NCBI GenBank assembly: GCA_003339415.1
Contig: PDHQ01000004.1
Coordinates: 308,207 to 372,206, forward strand
DNA length: 64,000 bases
Direction of reading: 5' to 3'
From: Ophiocordyceps camponoti-saundersi (nom. inval.)
Lineage: Eukaryota > Ascomycota > Sordariomycetes > Hypocreales > Ophiocordycipitaceae
Program-made: the position numbers and the translations under genes
Shown here: positions 44,343 through 55,783 of the stretch, in pieces
Position numbering within the stretch: the first letter of the stretch is position 1
Layout of the letters: each line of letters opens with the position of its first letter
The notes under the pieces: generated by a model
Database searches by the model: none
What the model saw: only the letters and a program-made list of their open reading frames with translations
What the model was told of the DNA's origin: nothing

Positions 44343-47300
44343 ATGATGGATCCCTCGACTGGCGATCCTGTGAAGAAGCAGCTTGTCGATAAGCTCCCAA
44401 AGCGCTTCAAGGGAATCAAGTTTGGCATACAGTGAGCGCTGCTTCTCTGCCTTTTCCTGTCGTCTGTCTCATTTCTGACATGATTATTTTCCCAGGTCCA
44501 TCCAGGACATTGCCAACCAGGCCGTCCTTGAAGTCTCCGATCGTCTGCTTTACGACATCGAGAATAATCGTGCTCCATATCGTCACGGTCCCTTGGATCC
44601 CCGTCTGGTGAGGCGGCATAATCCACGATACTGCCATTTTGAACGAAACTTCTGACCCTCCTGCTACTCTTCAGGGAACTTCTAGCAAGTCGGGCAGATG
44701 CGCCACCTGTCACAACTCCCTCCAAAGTTGCACCGGTCATTTTGGTCATGTCAGATTGCCACTGCCGGCCTTCCACGTCGGATACCTGCGTTTTGTCATC
44801 ACAATTCTGCAGAACATCTGCAAGGTGCGTCCTTAAATCCCGTCGTGCCTTTGCTTCCCGGGTCTGACCTCGTTTTATGCAGGACTGTGCCCGTGTTTTG
44901 CTTGAAGAGCCTGATCGACAGACTTTCCTACGCGACCTAAGACGCCCCTTTCTCGATAACCTCCGCCGAACTCAGGTATGCAAGCGCATCAACGAGCAAT
45001 GTCGCAAGGCAAAGACCTGCCCTTACTGCGGCTCCATCAACGGCCAGATTCGCAAGGTTGGCGTCCTAAAGCTAGCGCATGACAAGTTTGTCACCTTCAA
45101 CAAGTCAACCTCGGCCAAGAAAATCCCACCCGAGAGCAAGGTCAAGTTTGACGAGTCCTTCTCCGCGGCGAAGCGTGAGAACCCCGAGCTGGAGAAGCAT
45201 CTGCGAAAAGCCATGGAGGATCTCAACCCTCTCCGCGTTCTAAAGCTGTTCAAGATGATCAGCCCTTCGGACTGCGAGCTGTTGGGTCTCGATCCCGCCG
45301 AAGGCCGGCCTGAGATGTTCATCTGGCAATATCTGCCCGCACCTCCCGTCTGCATTCGGCCTTCGGTGGCTCAGGATAACGCAAGCACCGAAGACGACAT
45401 CACGACCAAGCTGGCAGACATTGTCTGGGTCAGCGGCATGATCCGCTCTGCGCTGCAAAAGGGATCGCCCATACAAACCATCATGGAGCAGTGGGAGTAT
45501 CTACAGACGCAGATAGCCATGTACGTTAACAGCGACGTGCCCGGCCTGCAGCAACCCGGCTTCGGCAAGCCCTCGAGAGGGTTTTGTCAGCGGCTCAAGG
45601 GCAAGCAGGGGCGCTTTCGCGGTAACCTCTCAGGCAAGCGCGTCGACTTCTCCGGCCGCACCGTCATCTCGCCCGACCCTAACCTTGGCGTCGACGAGGT
45701 GGCGGTGCCAGAGCTGGTGGCCAAGAACATGACATACCCCGAGAGGGTAAACCGCCAGAATATCGAGAAGCTCCGCCAGTGCATTCGCAACGGTATCGAC
45801 GTCTGGCCGGGCGCCAAGGCGGTGCTGAAGAAAGAGGGCGACGAATTTGCCAAGTACAGCCTCGTCTGGGTCGACAGAGAGCGCCAGGCGCGTAGCCTGG
45901 CCTTCGGTGACGTCGTGGAACGCCATCTCGAAGACGGCGATATCGTCCTCTTCAACCGCCAGCCTTCGCTCCACAAGCTCAGCATCATGAGCCACCTGGT
46001 CAAGGTCCGGCCGTGGAGGACGTTCCGACTCAACGAGTGCGTGTGCAACCCATATAACGCCGACTTTGACGGCGACGAGATGAACCTACACGTGCCCCAG
46101 ACAGAGGAGGCGAGGGCCGAGGCCATCAACCTGATGGGCGTCAAGTACAATCTGGCGACGCCCAAGAACGGCGAGCCCATCATCGCCGCCACGCAAGACT
46201 TTATCACGGCCGCCTTTCTGCTCAGCAGTAAGGACCGCTTCTTCGACTGCAAGACTTTCACCTTCATCTGCACTCACATGCTGGACGGCAAAACGCCGCT
46301 GGACATCCCCCCGCCGGCCATCATAAAGCCCTGTTGCCTGTGGACCGGCAAGCAGATATTCAACGTGCTGATGCGGCCGAACAAGAGCTCGCCCGTCAAG
46401 GTCAACCTCGATGCCAAGTGCCGGGCATACAAGGCGAGGCCGGGTCAGTGCCCCGACATGGATCCCAACGACGGTTGGCTCGTCGTCCGCAATTCCGAGG
46501 TTATGTGCGGCCGCATGGACAAGTCTACCGTCGGTTCCGGCAAGAAGGACTCCGTTTTCTATGTGATACTGCGCGACTTTGGGCCGGACGAGGCCGTCGC
46601 CGCCATGAATCGGCTGGCCAAGCTCTGTGCGCGGGCCCTGGGCAAAAAGGGCTTTTCCATCGGTGTCATCGACGTCTTCCCGACGGCCTCGCTGACCGAG
46701 GAGAAAATGAGCCTCGTGGAGACGTCATACAAGCAGTGCGATCACCACATAGAGACGTTCAAGCGCGGGAAGCTGGACAAGGCGCCCGGCTGCAACATGG
46801 AGCAGACGCTGGAGAACCTCATCTCGGGCATCCTGAGTAAGGTGCGACAGCAGGCCGGCAGTCACTGCATTGACACGCTGAGCCGCAATAACGCGCCGCT
46901 CGTTATGGCGCAGTCCGGGTCCAAGGGCTCTGACATCAACGTGGCCCAGATGGTGGCCGTCGTCGGACAGCAGATCATCGGTGGCCAGCGTGTGGCTGAC
47001 GGTTTCCAAGACCGCAGCCTGCCGCATTATCACAACAACGCCCGCCATCCGCCGTCCAAGGGTTTTGTTAGGAACAGCTTCTACACCGGCTTATTCCCAA
47101 CCGAGTTCCTTTTTCACGCCGTATCAGGCCGCGAAGGTCTGGTCGACACGGCCGTCAAGACTGCCGAGACGGGATACATGTCGCGGAGGCTAATGAAGAC
47201 GCTGGAAGACCTGTCGACGCAGTACGACGACACGGTCCGGACGTCTGGTGGCATCATTGTGCAATTCCAGTTCGGCGCCGACAAGCTGGACCCGGTCGAC

Positions 47301-48887
47301 ATGGAGGGATCGGCAGAGCCGGTACACTTCCAGCGGACGTGGACGCACGCGGAGAATGTGACGCGCGACAATGACGAGGAGACCATGACGGCCGACGAGG
47401 TGCGGGCCTTTTGCGACTCGATGCTCGAGGTGGAGCGGCGCCGGTACCCCAGACGGGGCCTGATTCGCGGCGAGCTCCTAGACTACGAAGACGCGAGCGA
47501 CTACGCCATCGACGAGCACGAGGGCGCCCGAAGATTCCTCAAGACCATCGAAGCTCACGTCGAGAGCCTGGCATCCAAGCTAGAGCGGGTGCGGGATTTG
47601 GCAGGCGGCGACGCGGCGCACGTCGACCGCACGGCCAAGGTGACGTCGACGACGCTGCGGCTGTTCATCAAGATGTGCCTGGAGAAGTATAAGAAGGCAC
47701 ACGTCGAACCGGGCCATGCCGTCGGCGCGGTAGGCGCACAGTCCATTGGCGAGCCCGGCACGCAGATGACGCTTAAGACGTTCCATTTTGCCGGTGTGGC
47801 CGGCATGAGCATTACGCAAGGCGTGCCGCGTATCAAGGAGATCATAGGAGCATCCAAGAAGATCAGCACCCCCGTCATCACATGCCCGCTACTCAACAAC
47901 GAGCAGATCGAAGCGGCCAAGGTGGTCAAGGGTCGGATCGAGAAGACGTACATATCAGATGTGCTGCACTTCATGGAGGACGAATGGCAGGCCGACGGGG
48001 GCAACGTGGTGCTACAAATCGACAGAAGCGCCCTCTCGGACATGCACTTGGGCATCGGCATGTATGACATTGCGGTGGCAATCTGCAAGCATCGGAAGCT
48101 GAAGCTGCAACCCGGCGACTTGACGCTGTACGGCGACCGCATTGCCGTCCGCGTGTCCGACGCCGGTGATGCGACGGCTAAGGGCCGGACCAGCCGAGGT
48201 AAGACGGCGGCGGCTGGCGCGGGCGACGGCAGCGACATACTGCCGCGGGCCAACTTCCTGCACCGGATGCTGCCGACGGTACCCATCTCGGGCTACGCCG
48301 AGGCCACGCGGGCAATCATCCAGACATCGGAGCAGAACACGCACATGGTCCTGGTCGAAGGCTACGGCCTGCGTGAATGCATGACGACGGAGGGCGTTAT
48401 CGGCACCAAGGTGCGCAGCAACCACGTCAACGAGTGCTACGACGTTCTCGGCGTCGAGGCGGCTCGCAGCACAATCGCCAACGAGATAGGCGAGGTCATG
48501 GGAGACATGGGCATCGACCCTCGCCACATCCAGCTCCTGGCCGACGTGATGACTTACAAGGGCGAGATCCTGGGCATCAGCCGCTTCGGCCTGCAGAAGA
48601 TGAGAGATAGCGTCCTGCAGCTGGCCTCGTTCGAGAAGACGCCCGACCACCTCTTCGACGCGGCGGCCGGCATGAAGACGGATCGCATCGAGGGCGTCAG
48701 CGAGTGCATCATCATGGGCCAGACCATGTCCGTCGGCACCGGCGCCTTTCACGTCGTTCGTCGTCTGGCTATCAATCCTCGCGATTTGGTCCCCAAGCCG
48801 ACGCTCTTCGAGGACGCTTGGTCTGCTGAGTTGACTTATCGGAAGGGACTGCGTCAGAAGGGTAAGGCTGCTGTTCGTGGGTTTTAG
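44343..48887 (+). CDS. RPC1: RNA polymerase III largest subunit RPC160
   Basis: The catalytic subunit of RNA polymerase III, which makes tRNA and 5S rRNA. Four exons (44343-44431, 44496-44607, 44675-44824, 44883-48887) give 1,451 residues, the usual size. The N-terminal zinc region is CATCHNSLQSCTGHFGH, with CPYCG further on. The clamp and active site show RGFCQRLKGKQGRFRGNLSGKRVDFSGRT (45575-45660), RQPSLHKLS and NADFDGDEMNLH, which holds the three catalytic Asp. The trigger loop region has EPGTQMTLKTFHFAG, and the C-terminus has RHIQLLADVMTYKGE and LGISRFGLQKMRDSVLQLASFEKT (48565-48640). There is no heptad tail, so it is not RPB1, and the match to yeast Rpc160 extends throughout. The start at 44343 has a second Met immediately after. 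All introns are GT..AG. Confidence 0.97.
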
Positions 48888-49145
48888 GATCAGGCCTTAT
48901 ATTACGGTCATCAGAGCTTGAAGGCGTTTCTTAATCATTGTCATCGTGATTCTATGAGTCACCGTGTTATGCAGCCAAGTTTCATGAAGATGAATTTTTA
49001 TATGCCAAAAGCGATGCTTCCTCTCCCTGAAAGTCTATAGTAACCTTGGTTCCTCGCAGTATCATGACGCTTGATGTATACAGTAGAAACGAAACAGCGA
49101 TACAAGATCGATGACATATGCAGCAAAGATAGGGGATAGAAAATA

Positions 49146-52100
49146 TCACATCAACACATTGGTGATATCAACCGAGGAGTCCAACGCCGTCATCGACGAA
49201 GTCGAAGTCGTAGCCTTCGAACCACCGTCTCGAGGACGGCTGGAAAGAAGCTGCGAGAGGATGAAGTGGTTCACGTCCTCGTCTGCCCAGTAGCCCATGT
49301 GCGAGGCTATGGTGTTGATGGGGTTGAAGTCGAGGGCGCTCCTTGGTGATGAGAGCTTTTGTTAGTGGGGGAAACGAAGAGGTTGCAGAAGATCAAGACA
49401 GTGTGGAAGAGAGGTAGAGAGAAAGGGGATTGGAGGGAGAAGGGGGGAAGGGGGAAGAAACCTACTCCTGGATACTATAGTCAACCCGACCGTTGCGATT
49501 AAGCGCCCTCACGCGCATCTCCTCAGCCCTCAACCTCCTCGCCCGCAATTTATCCCCCTCCTCGACGGAAGAAGCAGCCCTCCGATTCTGGAACCTAGCG
49601 TAGAGGGTCTCGAGCTCGCCGTCGATGAGGACGTGGCCATGCTCGCCCGTCGCCGGCTCATCGGCAAGCCTCTGCTTTTTCTTCTCCGTCTCCGCCGCGG
49701 AAAGGCCCGAAGACGAGGACGAAGAAGCGGAAGCGGAAGCGGAACCACTCGCGTTCGTAGACGCAGACGCCGAAGAAGCGGCTTCGTTGTTCTGACTGTG
49801 ACGGGCGGACTCTTCGGCTGCTATGCGCGTGACCTCTTCGGCGGTGAGGCCTAGGCTTCGATTGATGAGATTGCTGGCGATGCCGGCGCTGAGGCTGGAC
49901 CAGAGGCCGCTGACGCTCTGGCCGACTTTGGCCCCGATGCCCGTCAGGCCTTGGGGCGTCACGCTGCCGAAGATGCCGCGCTTGGTGTAGGGAAGGGCTT
50001 GGGGCTTGAGAGTTGCCATGGCTGGCGAGATGAGGGGCTCTAGACGATAGCTGATGGGGTCCGATGGGTGGAAGAGGTTGAAGAGCTGTTCGACTTTGGG
50101 CGACGATACCGACGACGAAAGGGGAGACGCGCCCTCCGCTTCGGCCGGTATCGTGAGAAAGCCATCGCCTTCTGACCGGAGAGGTCTGCTCTCCGACGAC
50201 AGGCTTCGAGCCGGTCGCCTGGCAGCGATGGTTCTAACGACTTCGTCAGCAAAAAGGGGAGCGGGAAACATCGTCGTCGGGAGTTCACAGCAAAAGGAAC
50301 AACCCCTTACCGTCCCTTGAGCATCTGGAATAGGCCAACCGGCGACCCGAGGCAAAAGTAGTCGTGCACACGAAAGTCGAACTGCAGATCGCCATTGAGC
50401 TTTGACTTCCGACTCTGATGAGGCAATATGCGCAGCGGATTGTGTCTATGCCCGCCAGCGGGTTCGTCCTTCTGACGGCACAAGACGTCGAAGAAGATGG
50501 CCGAGCCCAGCGAATGACCCATCAGGTGCACCTTTCCCTTAAAATCCGCGTTCCTCTGTCGGAAAAGTGCAACTATTCGATTCGTCTCGCCGACAACGGC
50601 CCTGGCGATCTCGTCGCGATACGAGCTCTGGTACAACAACACGTCCAGGGCAAGGTCCGAGATGAGCGACCGGGCAAAAGCGACGCCTTCGACCGTGATG
50701 TCGTCCAGTGATGGATCTGGGAGGGGGAAGAGGGAGAGCGAACGTGAGTCGACCTTATCAACTCGGCTTCGGATCGGGGTCAAACTCACATCTGTCCTCC
50801 TCGCCCGTCACGTCTCCCAGATCATGCTCGCCTTTTCGCTGTCGTTGCTTTGGAAACTCAAACAGGTGTCTCCAGCAGACCGGAAGAACCTGTACTCGGC
50901 AGTCTCCTGGTCCGGCCGAGGGGTCGGAATTGAGGGCCTTGAGGTCTGCCGAGTTGTTGTACACGGACTTAAGAGTCTGTCGTAACACGTTGACGTCATG
51001 TACGAAATTGACGCTCTCCATCCTTGATAAAGCATTAGCGAAATGCCCCAATCATTTGAGAATCGACTGCTTGTACCGAAGGCCGAGTCTCTGCCCGATG
51101 CCATGCGTCACAAGCACGAGATGTTCGATCTCGCGGCCTTGCGATTCGCCAGCCTGAGCATTGTAGTCGTCCTGAATCTCCTGTTCCTCGCGTTTTCGTA
51201 TTTGTTCCTCACTCTCGGCCTCGTTTTCCATGAGCGACGAGAGCTGTCGCTGGAGTGTCGCTTTCCGGTTATCTGCATCTTGCTCGGCCGAGTCTCTGCT
51301 CTGGTCTCTGGGACCCGCACGTCGCGAATCTTCCGATGCGGAGACTTGCTGAGCCGACGCATCTTGAGTCTTTTCCTCTTTTTCCTTGGCCTTGTTGGCC
51401 TCGGTGTACCCCCTGACAAGCTTGACGCCGCTCATGTACCCGCCGCCGGCAAACCTTTCGTACACCGACGTCGTGACCCACGATAAGACACCATCGCTCG
51501 AAAGCCAGGCCGTATTGGCGTCCGGGTATGTGGCCACGTTGCTCATGTATGCACCGAACAGCCGGTAGGGTTGCGGCTGAGGCGTCGGCTGCGTGGGCAC
51601 GGGAGTTTCAGGCCCTGCTTCTTGGGCCGACTTGGATGTAGACGGTAAAGTGGCGACTTGGGTTTTGGTACCGGTATTGCCATCAGCCTTGGGGGCTTCT
51701 GTTTCCTTCTGGCCAGCTGGGGTCCGAGATGATGCTGCTACCTGGTCTTAGCCAGGTTGTCACGGGGCTCGTGATTGGTGCTGCCAACCTGAAGATACCC
51801 ACGGCTTCATTTTGAGATAGCCCTATTGCACAGAAATTAGAGCCGCCTCTGTCGTTTGCCCGACGGCAGATAAAAGCACTGCATACCTCTTCCAGCTGAG
51901 CGGCCAAGTTCTCCTCGCATGGGCGCAGGTTCGAGCCCTCCTGAAAGAACCAGGTGCCTCGGCGAACTGAGTTCAGTATCAGCAGCTGGCCGCAGTTGAA
52001 ATAGCGACCGTAATTCGCACCTTCGTACACAGGACCTAGCCAGTAGACGGGCTCGAGCTCCCGCTGCTCGATGTCGACGTCGAAAAGAAAGTCCTCATTG

Positions 52101-52663
52101 ACCGGCACACGCTTGCCGCCACCTTCTGCCTGACGTGATCTGCTTTGGCGGTCGGGACTGTCGAGTCGGGACTGCGTCGCGGACTTGGATTGTGCGACTT
52201 CGAGCAGTTTCTGGTAACGAGCCTCCAGCCTCCGCGAGTCAGACGCCGAAAAGGCAGTGAACTTTTTAGGACGAGGAGGAGGCTTGGCGTCTTTTTGGGT
52301 ATTCTGTCGGCTCTTGAGGAGCTGAGGTTTCCGCTTGGGGACCTAATCGACAAGAGACAGACGCCCCGTCAGAGGCTGGCACCAGTACAGGCAAGGCAGA
52401 AGGGGAGGATGTCGTCCTACGTCGACGGCGTGAAACCACAAGACATTGAGTGAAGGGCAGTCCTTGGGATACGTGCGGAAGCTCTGGCCGTAGAAGGGCG
52501 TCAGGGCATGGTCGCCTGGGGCGGCAGCAGCGGGCAGATCGTCGCGTTTGGAATCGGGTGTCGGCGTAGTCGGACGGCTGGAAGCCCATGGATTAATGGA
52601 ATCCACGGCCGACGTCAGATACGACCTCTCGGCCCTGCTGCGGTCGGCGCTTGGGGGCGGCAT
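49146..52663 (-). CDS. DDHD-domain phospholipase (PA-PLA1 family)
   Basis: An intracellular phospholipase A1 related to yeast Ddl1 and mammalian DDHD1/2. Multiple exons join in frame; clear ones are 52663-52421, 52342-51887, a short exon near 51818 encoding GYLKMKPW, one ending near 51070, one near 51020-50800, 50740-50310, about 50230-49470, and 49350-49146. The N-terminal WWE-like half includes EPVYWLGPVYEG and RRGTWFFQ. The middle has LVLVTHGIGQ and GHSLGSAIFFDVL, the GxSxG nucleophile elbow. The C-terminal DDHD domain has VHDYFCLGSPVGLFQ, LFNLFHPSDPISYRLEPLI, RVDYSIQE and SHMGYWADEDV, containing the metal-binding-like Asp/His set. A Ser/Ala-rich linker interrupts the DDHD domain. The start is uncertain: the Met at 52663 (MPPPSADR) is preferred, but the frame is open to a Met at 52870. 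Confidence 0.88.
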
Positions 52664-53217
52664 CGCGGCCGGGTACCGCGCAAGACCTGGCCGTCGAGGC
52701 TTCGGGGCCGAGAGGAGACGGCCGCAGAACACGTGAGTCGGGGGCTTCTCGGTATAGTACAGTAGTTTTTGGCGGACAATGCTCGGACGCATAGGTGGAA
52801 TGGTTGGATAGATGGCTGGATGGTTAGTTACCAAGCAGGTAGGTGGTGGGAAGAAGGACTCTATAGGCATAAAGAGGAAGTGAAGTTGAAAAGCAGATTA
52901 CGTCATGCAGCCGGTTTCAACGGGGCGAATGCATACAGTGTCCACATGAGTTGAGTCTGCACTATGGTTGTCCAGTATGACGAGTATCATCATCATGTAT
53001 GGATCATGGATGTATTCATAGCACTAATAGCGGTACGGATATAGATACCCAGGCAAGCACAGTGGCTGTAGTCCTCCTCGAACCGACGTGTAACTACCTA
53101 CTAGGTAATGATATGTTTATCTCAGGGTACGGAGTCTGTCTCCCGTAGGGGCCATAGAGGCCATAGCGGTCGTAAGGGCCTTGAGTCATGTCCTTCTGAT
53201 TCAGTCAGGCGTCTTCG
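52664..53217. other. Intergenic upstream of DDHD phospholipase
   Basis: About 550 bp, of which the 200 bp nearest the phospholipase may be coding if the upstream Met at 52870 is used. It otherwise holds the phospholipase promoter and the 3' end of the next gene. Confidence 0.4.
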
Positions 53218-54255
53218 TCATTTCCATGTCCCAGGCCTTTGTGGACGGTTGCTCAGAATTTCGTCCGGTATCAAGTGCGCCCAGACTTTGGGTTTGTGAC
53301 GCATGAGCTCTCCGGCAGTATAGCGCTTGGCACGTATGTCCCGGATGTCACCCCATTTGACAGCGTCTCGCCGAGCCACAAAGCCAAAGTCATGGCAGGC
53401 TTTGAAGTATTCGCGCTTGGCAGGGGGAAACCACGAATCCGGCACCCGGGACAGGGTCCAAAGCAGCAGCCACACAACGTCCTCGTGCTCATTGTTCACG
53501 GCCACGTGAAGCAGGCTATATGCGGAGTTTCGCATGTCTTGCCATTGGAGGATGTCGACACAATTAGGGACTCCGTTCAGCAACATGGCCAAGCCTTCCA
53601 TGTCGCCGCGGGCACATAGTTGGTGTGCCACCATCCTTGACCTCAACCAACGAGTTTTCGGCAGCTCCCCTTCTAGGACAACGGGCAGCAGGTCCATGAG
53701 CTCCACCCGATCGTACTCTGAGCGGTACCATCCCGGCAGCTCGACCGAGCACCCAGACTCACGAAGTACCGAGGAGTCGGTAATTTCCTTCTGTGTGCTC
53801 TTGTCGGTGACTATATAAGACCGGCAGCTTGGGCACTGCGGCATCTCCCCACTGTACGAAGGGTTCTTCACATGACAGGCCAAACCCCAGGCATGCTTCA
53901 TGAAGCAGTCCCTAGTTCCGCCATCTGTTAGCCAATTGCGTGTCTTTGTTTTGAGGTTGAAGCAGAGAGATCAGGTAAGGGATGCTTTGAGGTACGCAGG
54001 TTTGTTTCGTAGCAATGAGGGGAGTTTGCTGTCATACCAATGAAAGTGACAATAGCAGACAAGAGTGAGATCATCAGGTATTTCTCTGATTGTGCCGTTG
54101 GAATCACGCGTCTCGCGAACCCATACCGACTCCTCGCAAAGTGAGCACCAGGGACCCTCGTCTTCGGGCGGATCCCAATTATCTCTGAGCCCGAGCGAAG
54201 CAAGACTTAACGTGGGTGCACCGGTATCGGTTGGATTGACTGGCTTGCTTTCCAT
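53218..54255 (-). CDS. RING-like zinc protein of unknown function
   Basis: Two exons, 54255-54038 and 53911-53218, join through a 126-nt intron (GTATGA..CTAG) to give 303 residues. The N-terminal half has WCSLCEES, then CYCHFHW joined across the intron to DCFMKHAW, ACHV and finally CPSC. This spacing resembles a RING or RING-variant finger (CxxC...CxC..H..C....CPxC), with the intron inside the finger. The C-terminal half (LLHVAVNNEHEDVVWLLL) looks like one or two ankyrin-type helices. If the finger is a true RING it could be a ubiquitin ligase, but nothing identifies a substrate or pathway. No close family was recognised. It lies downstream of fimbrin's promoter region on the opposite strand. 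Confidence 0.65.
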
Positions 54256-54867
54256 GTCGCGACTCGCGGTTGAATTGGGGGAGAAGGACGAAGCCTGAAG
54301 AAGCTTCTTGTGAGAGGGGCCTACTAAGATATAGGTAGGCAGTTGCCCAGGAAGGTATTTGTGTCTACGTTGTGTCTTTCACGCGAACCTGTTAATCCCG
54401 GGTCGGATGTTGTGCGAGTAGGTGCCTACGTGTGTGATGGACTCGTCAACTTGGGCATATGCAGATGCCCCATGGGAAGAGCTTGCGGCGTGATGATGCG
54501 TGTTGTTTTTTGGCAGGCAGGCACACTTGATCACAATCTTCCAATACGGGTGGGAACATGAATCTGAGAAGGTGGTATCTTTGACGTAAGATCATGCCTC
54601 CATTCAGCTAGGAACTGACCTATTGCCTACCTACCTAGGCAGTAGGTATCCAGTGCTTCACACCTATGAAGATCTGCCAACAACGTGATGAACGATCATT
54701 AGAGTAGATAGGGTTATAGTAAGCGCCAACTCACTTGTATAGACTGATATTAAGGTTGTGGGCTCTCTTCGCTTGTCAGTGACTGGACACTGCAGTCCGT
54801 AGGGTCCGAGCTATTCCTTCAAAGTTTCACACCAACTTTTAACCTTGGTCCCACTGCCTTAACAACC

Positions 54868-54910
54868 TGCCTACCTATGTAGGTGGGTAGATAGGTAGGT
54901 AGGCAGCTAG
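54868..54910. repeat. Inverted CCTA/TAGG tetranucleotide repeat
   Basis: CTGCCTACCTATGTAGG is followed closely by TAGGTAGGTAGGCAG, so the segment can pair into a hairpin. Similar ACCT/AGGT tracts occur at 4485, 39242, 54630 and elsewhere in the window. Confidence 0.6.
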
Positions 54911-55520
54911 TTATCGAGGAAAGAGCTGAAAGATGCAAATCCGGTGTGAAAACTTGATTCTCTCAGGGGTAAACATGTTCAGAAGCTATCCAGGTAGTTG
55001 GGAGAAGCAGGAGAAGGGTGCCATCTGATACTGCCGGCCGTACCATCCGTGCCCTTGATTCAATTGACCTTTCCTCATCTACCTGCTACCGACCTACCGA
55101 CTACTGGGAAGGTAGTAGGTACCAGGTGTCTAGAAACCTGCAATGAGGGACGGGACCGAGCAGCCCGATGCCATCCTCTGTCAGCTCTTCTCAACTCCCG
55201 TGCGAACTGGATATACATACAAATGCAGGTTCCTCTTCACTAACAAGGCATGCGTTGGCGTTAAAAAAGACACGCAAAGCGATGGCCGTTTCATCCTATA
55301 ATCCTCTTCCACTGTCCGCCATCCAGAGCCGCAGGGACATGCCCTGTCAATCACAGCTTCCGAGCACCGGACCGTGCTCCAACCATACGCCAGGCCCGTC
55401 GCAGACGTTCTCCAGCAGTCACGTGGTCTCCACCAAACGGTAGCAGATACTTTAAGAGGTATACGTCAGACAAGTGGGGGCGGGGAAAGCGCATCTCGCT
55501 CGGCCTCGCAGCTCTCTCTC

Positions 55521-55522
<2 letters not shown>

Positions 55523-55556
<34 letters not shown>
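55523..55556 (+). repeat. CT dinucleotide microsatellite
   Basis: About 17 CT units, followed by an impure pyrimidine-rich stretch to about 55680, upstream of the fimbrin start codon. Pyrimidine-rich tracts of this kind are common in promoters and 5' UTRs of highly expressed fungal genes. Confidence 0.85.
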
Positions 55557-55561
<5 letters not shown>

Positions 55562-55783
55562 CCTCCCCTCGCCTCTCCTCTCCTCTCTTCTCGTCTACTC
55601 TCTCACCTCTCTCTCTCTCCTCTTGCCCTGTTCTCTCTCTTCAATCTCTCATTGCTCTTCTCCTTTCTCTTCGTGTGCCTCTTTCTTCCATGCTCTTCGT
55701 CTTCGCCTCGATACGCACCCACTGATTCATCCCGCACCCCCCGTCAGCTGTCCATTAGCAACGCACTCCATCATCACCCCATC

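Larger units (their letters stand above)
54256..55783. promoter_or_regulatory. Divergent intergenic between RING-like gene and fimbrin
   Basis: This 1.5 kb separates two start codons. It contains several CCTA/GGTA tetranucleotide tracts, including an inverted pair near 54868-54910, and a long CT microsatellite just upstream of fimbrin. No gene was found. Confidence 0.55.

Noticed and set aside
44343..48887. Alternative identity as RNA polymerase II largest subunit RPB1
   Set aside because: No C-terminal heptad repeats; the sequence follows Rpc160 throughout, including the C-terminal end.
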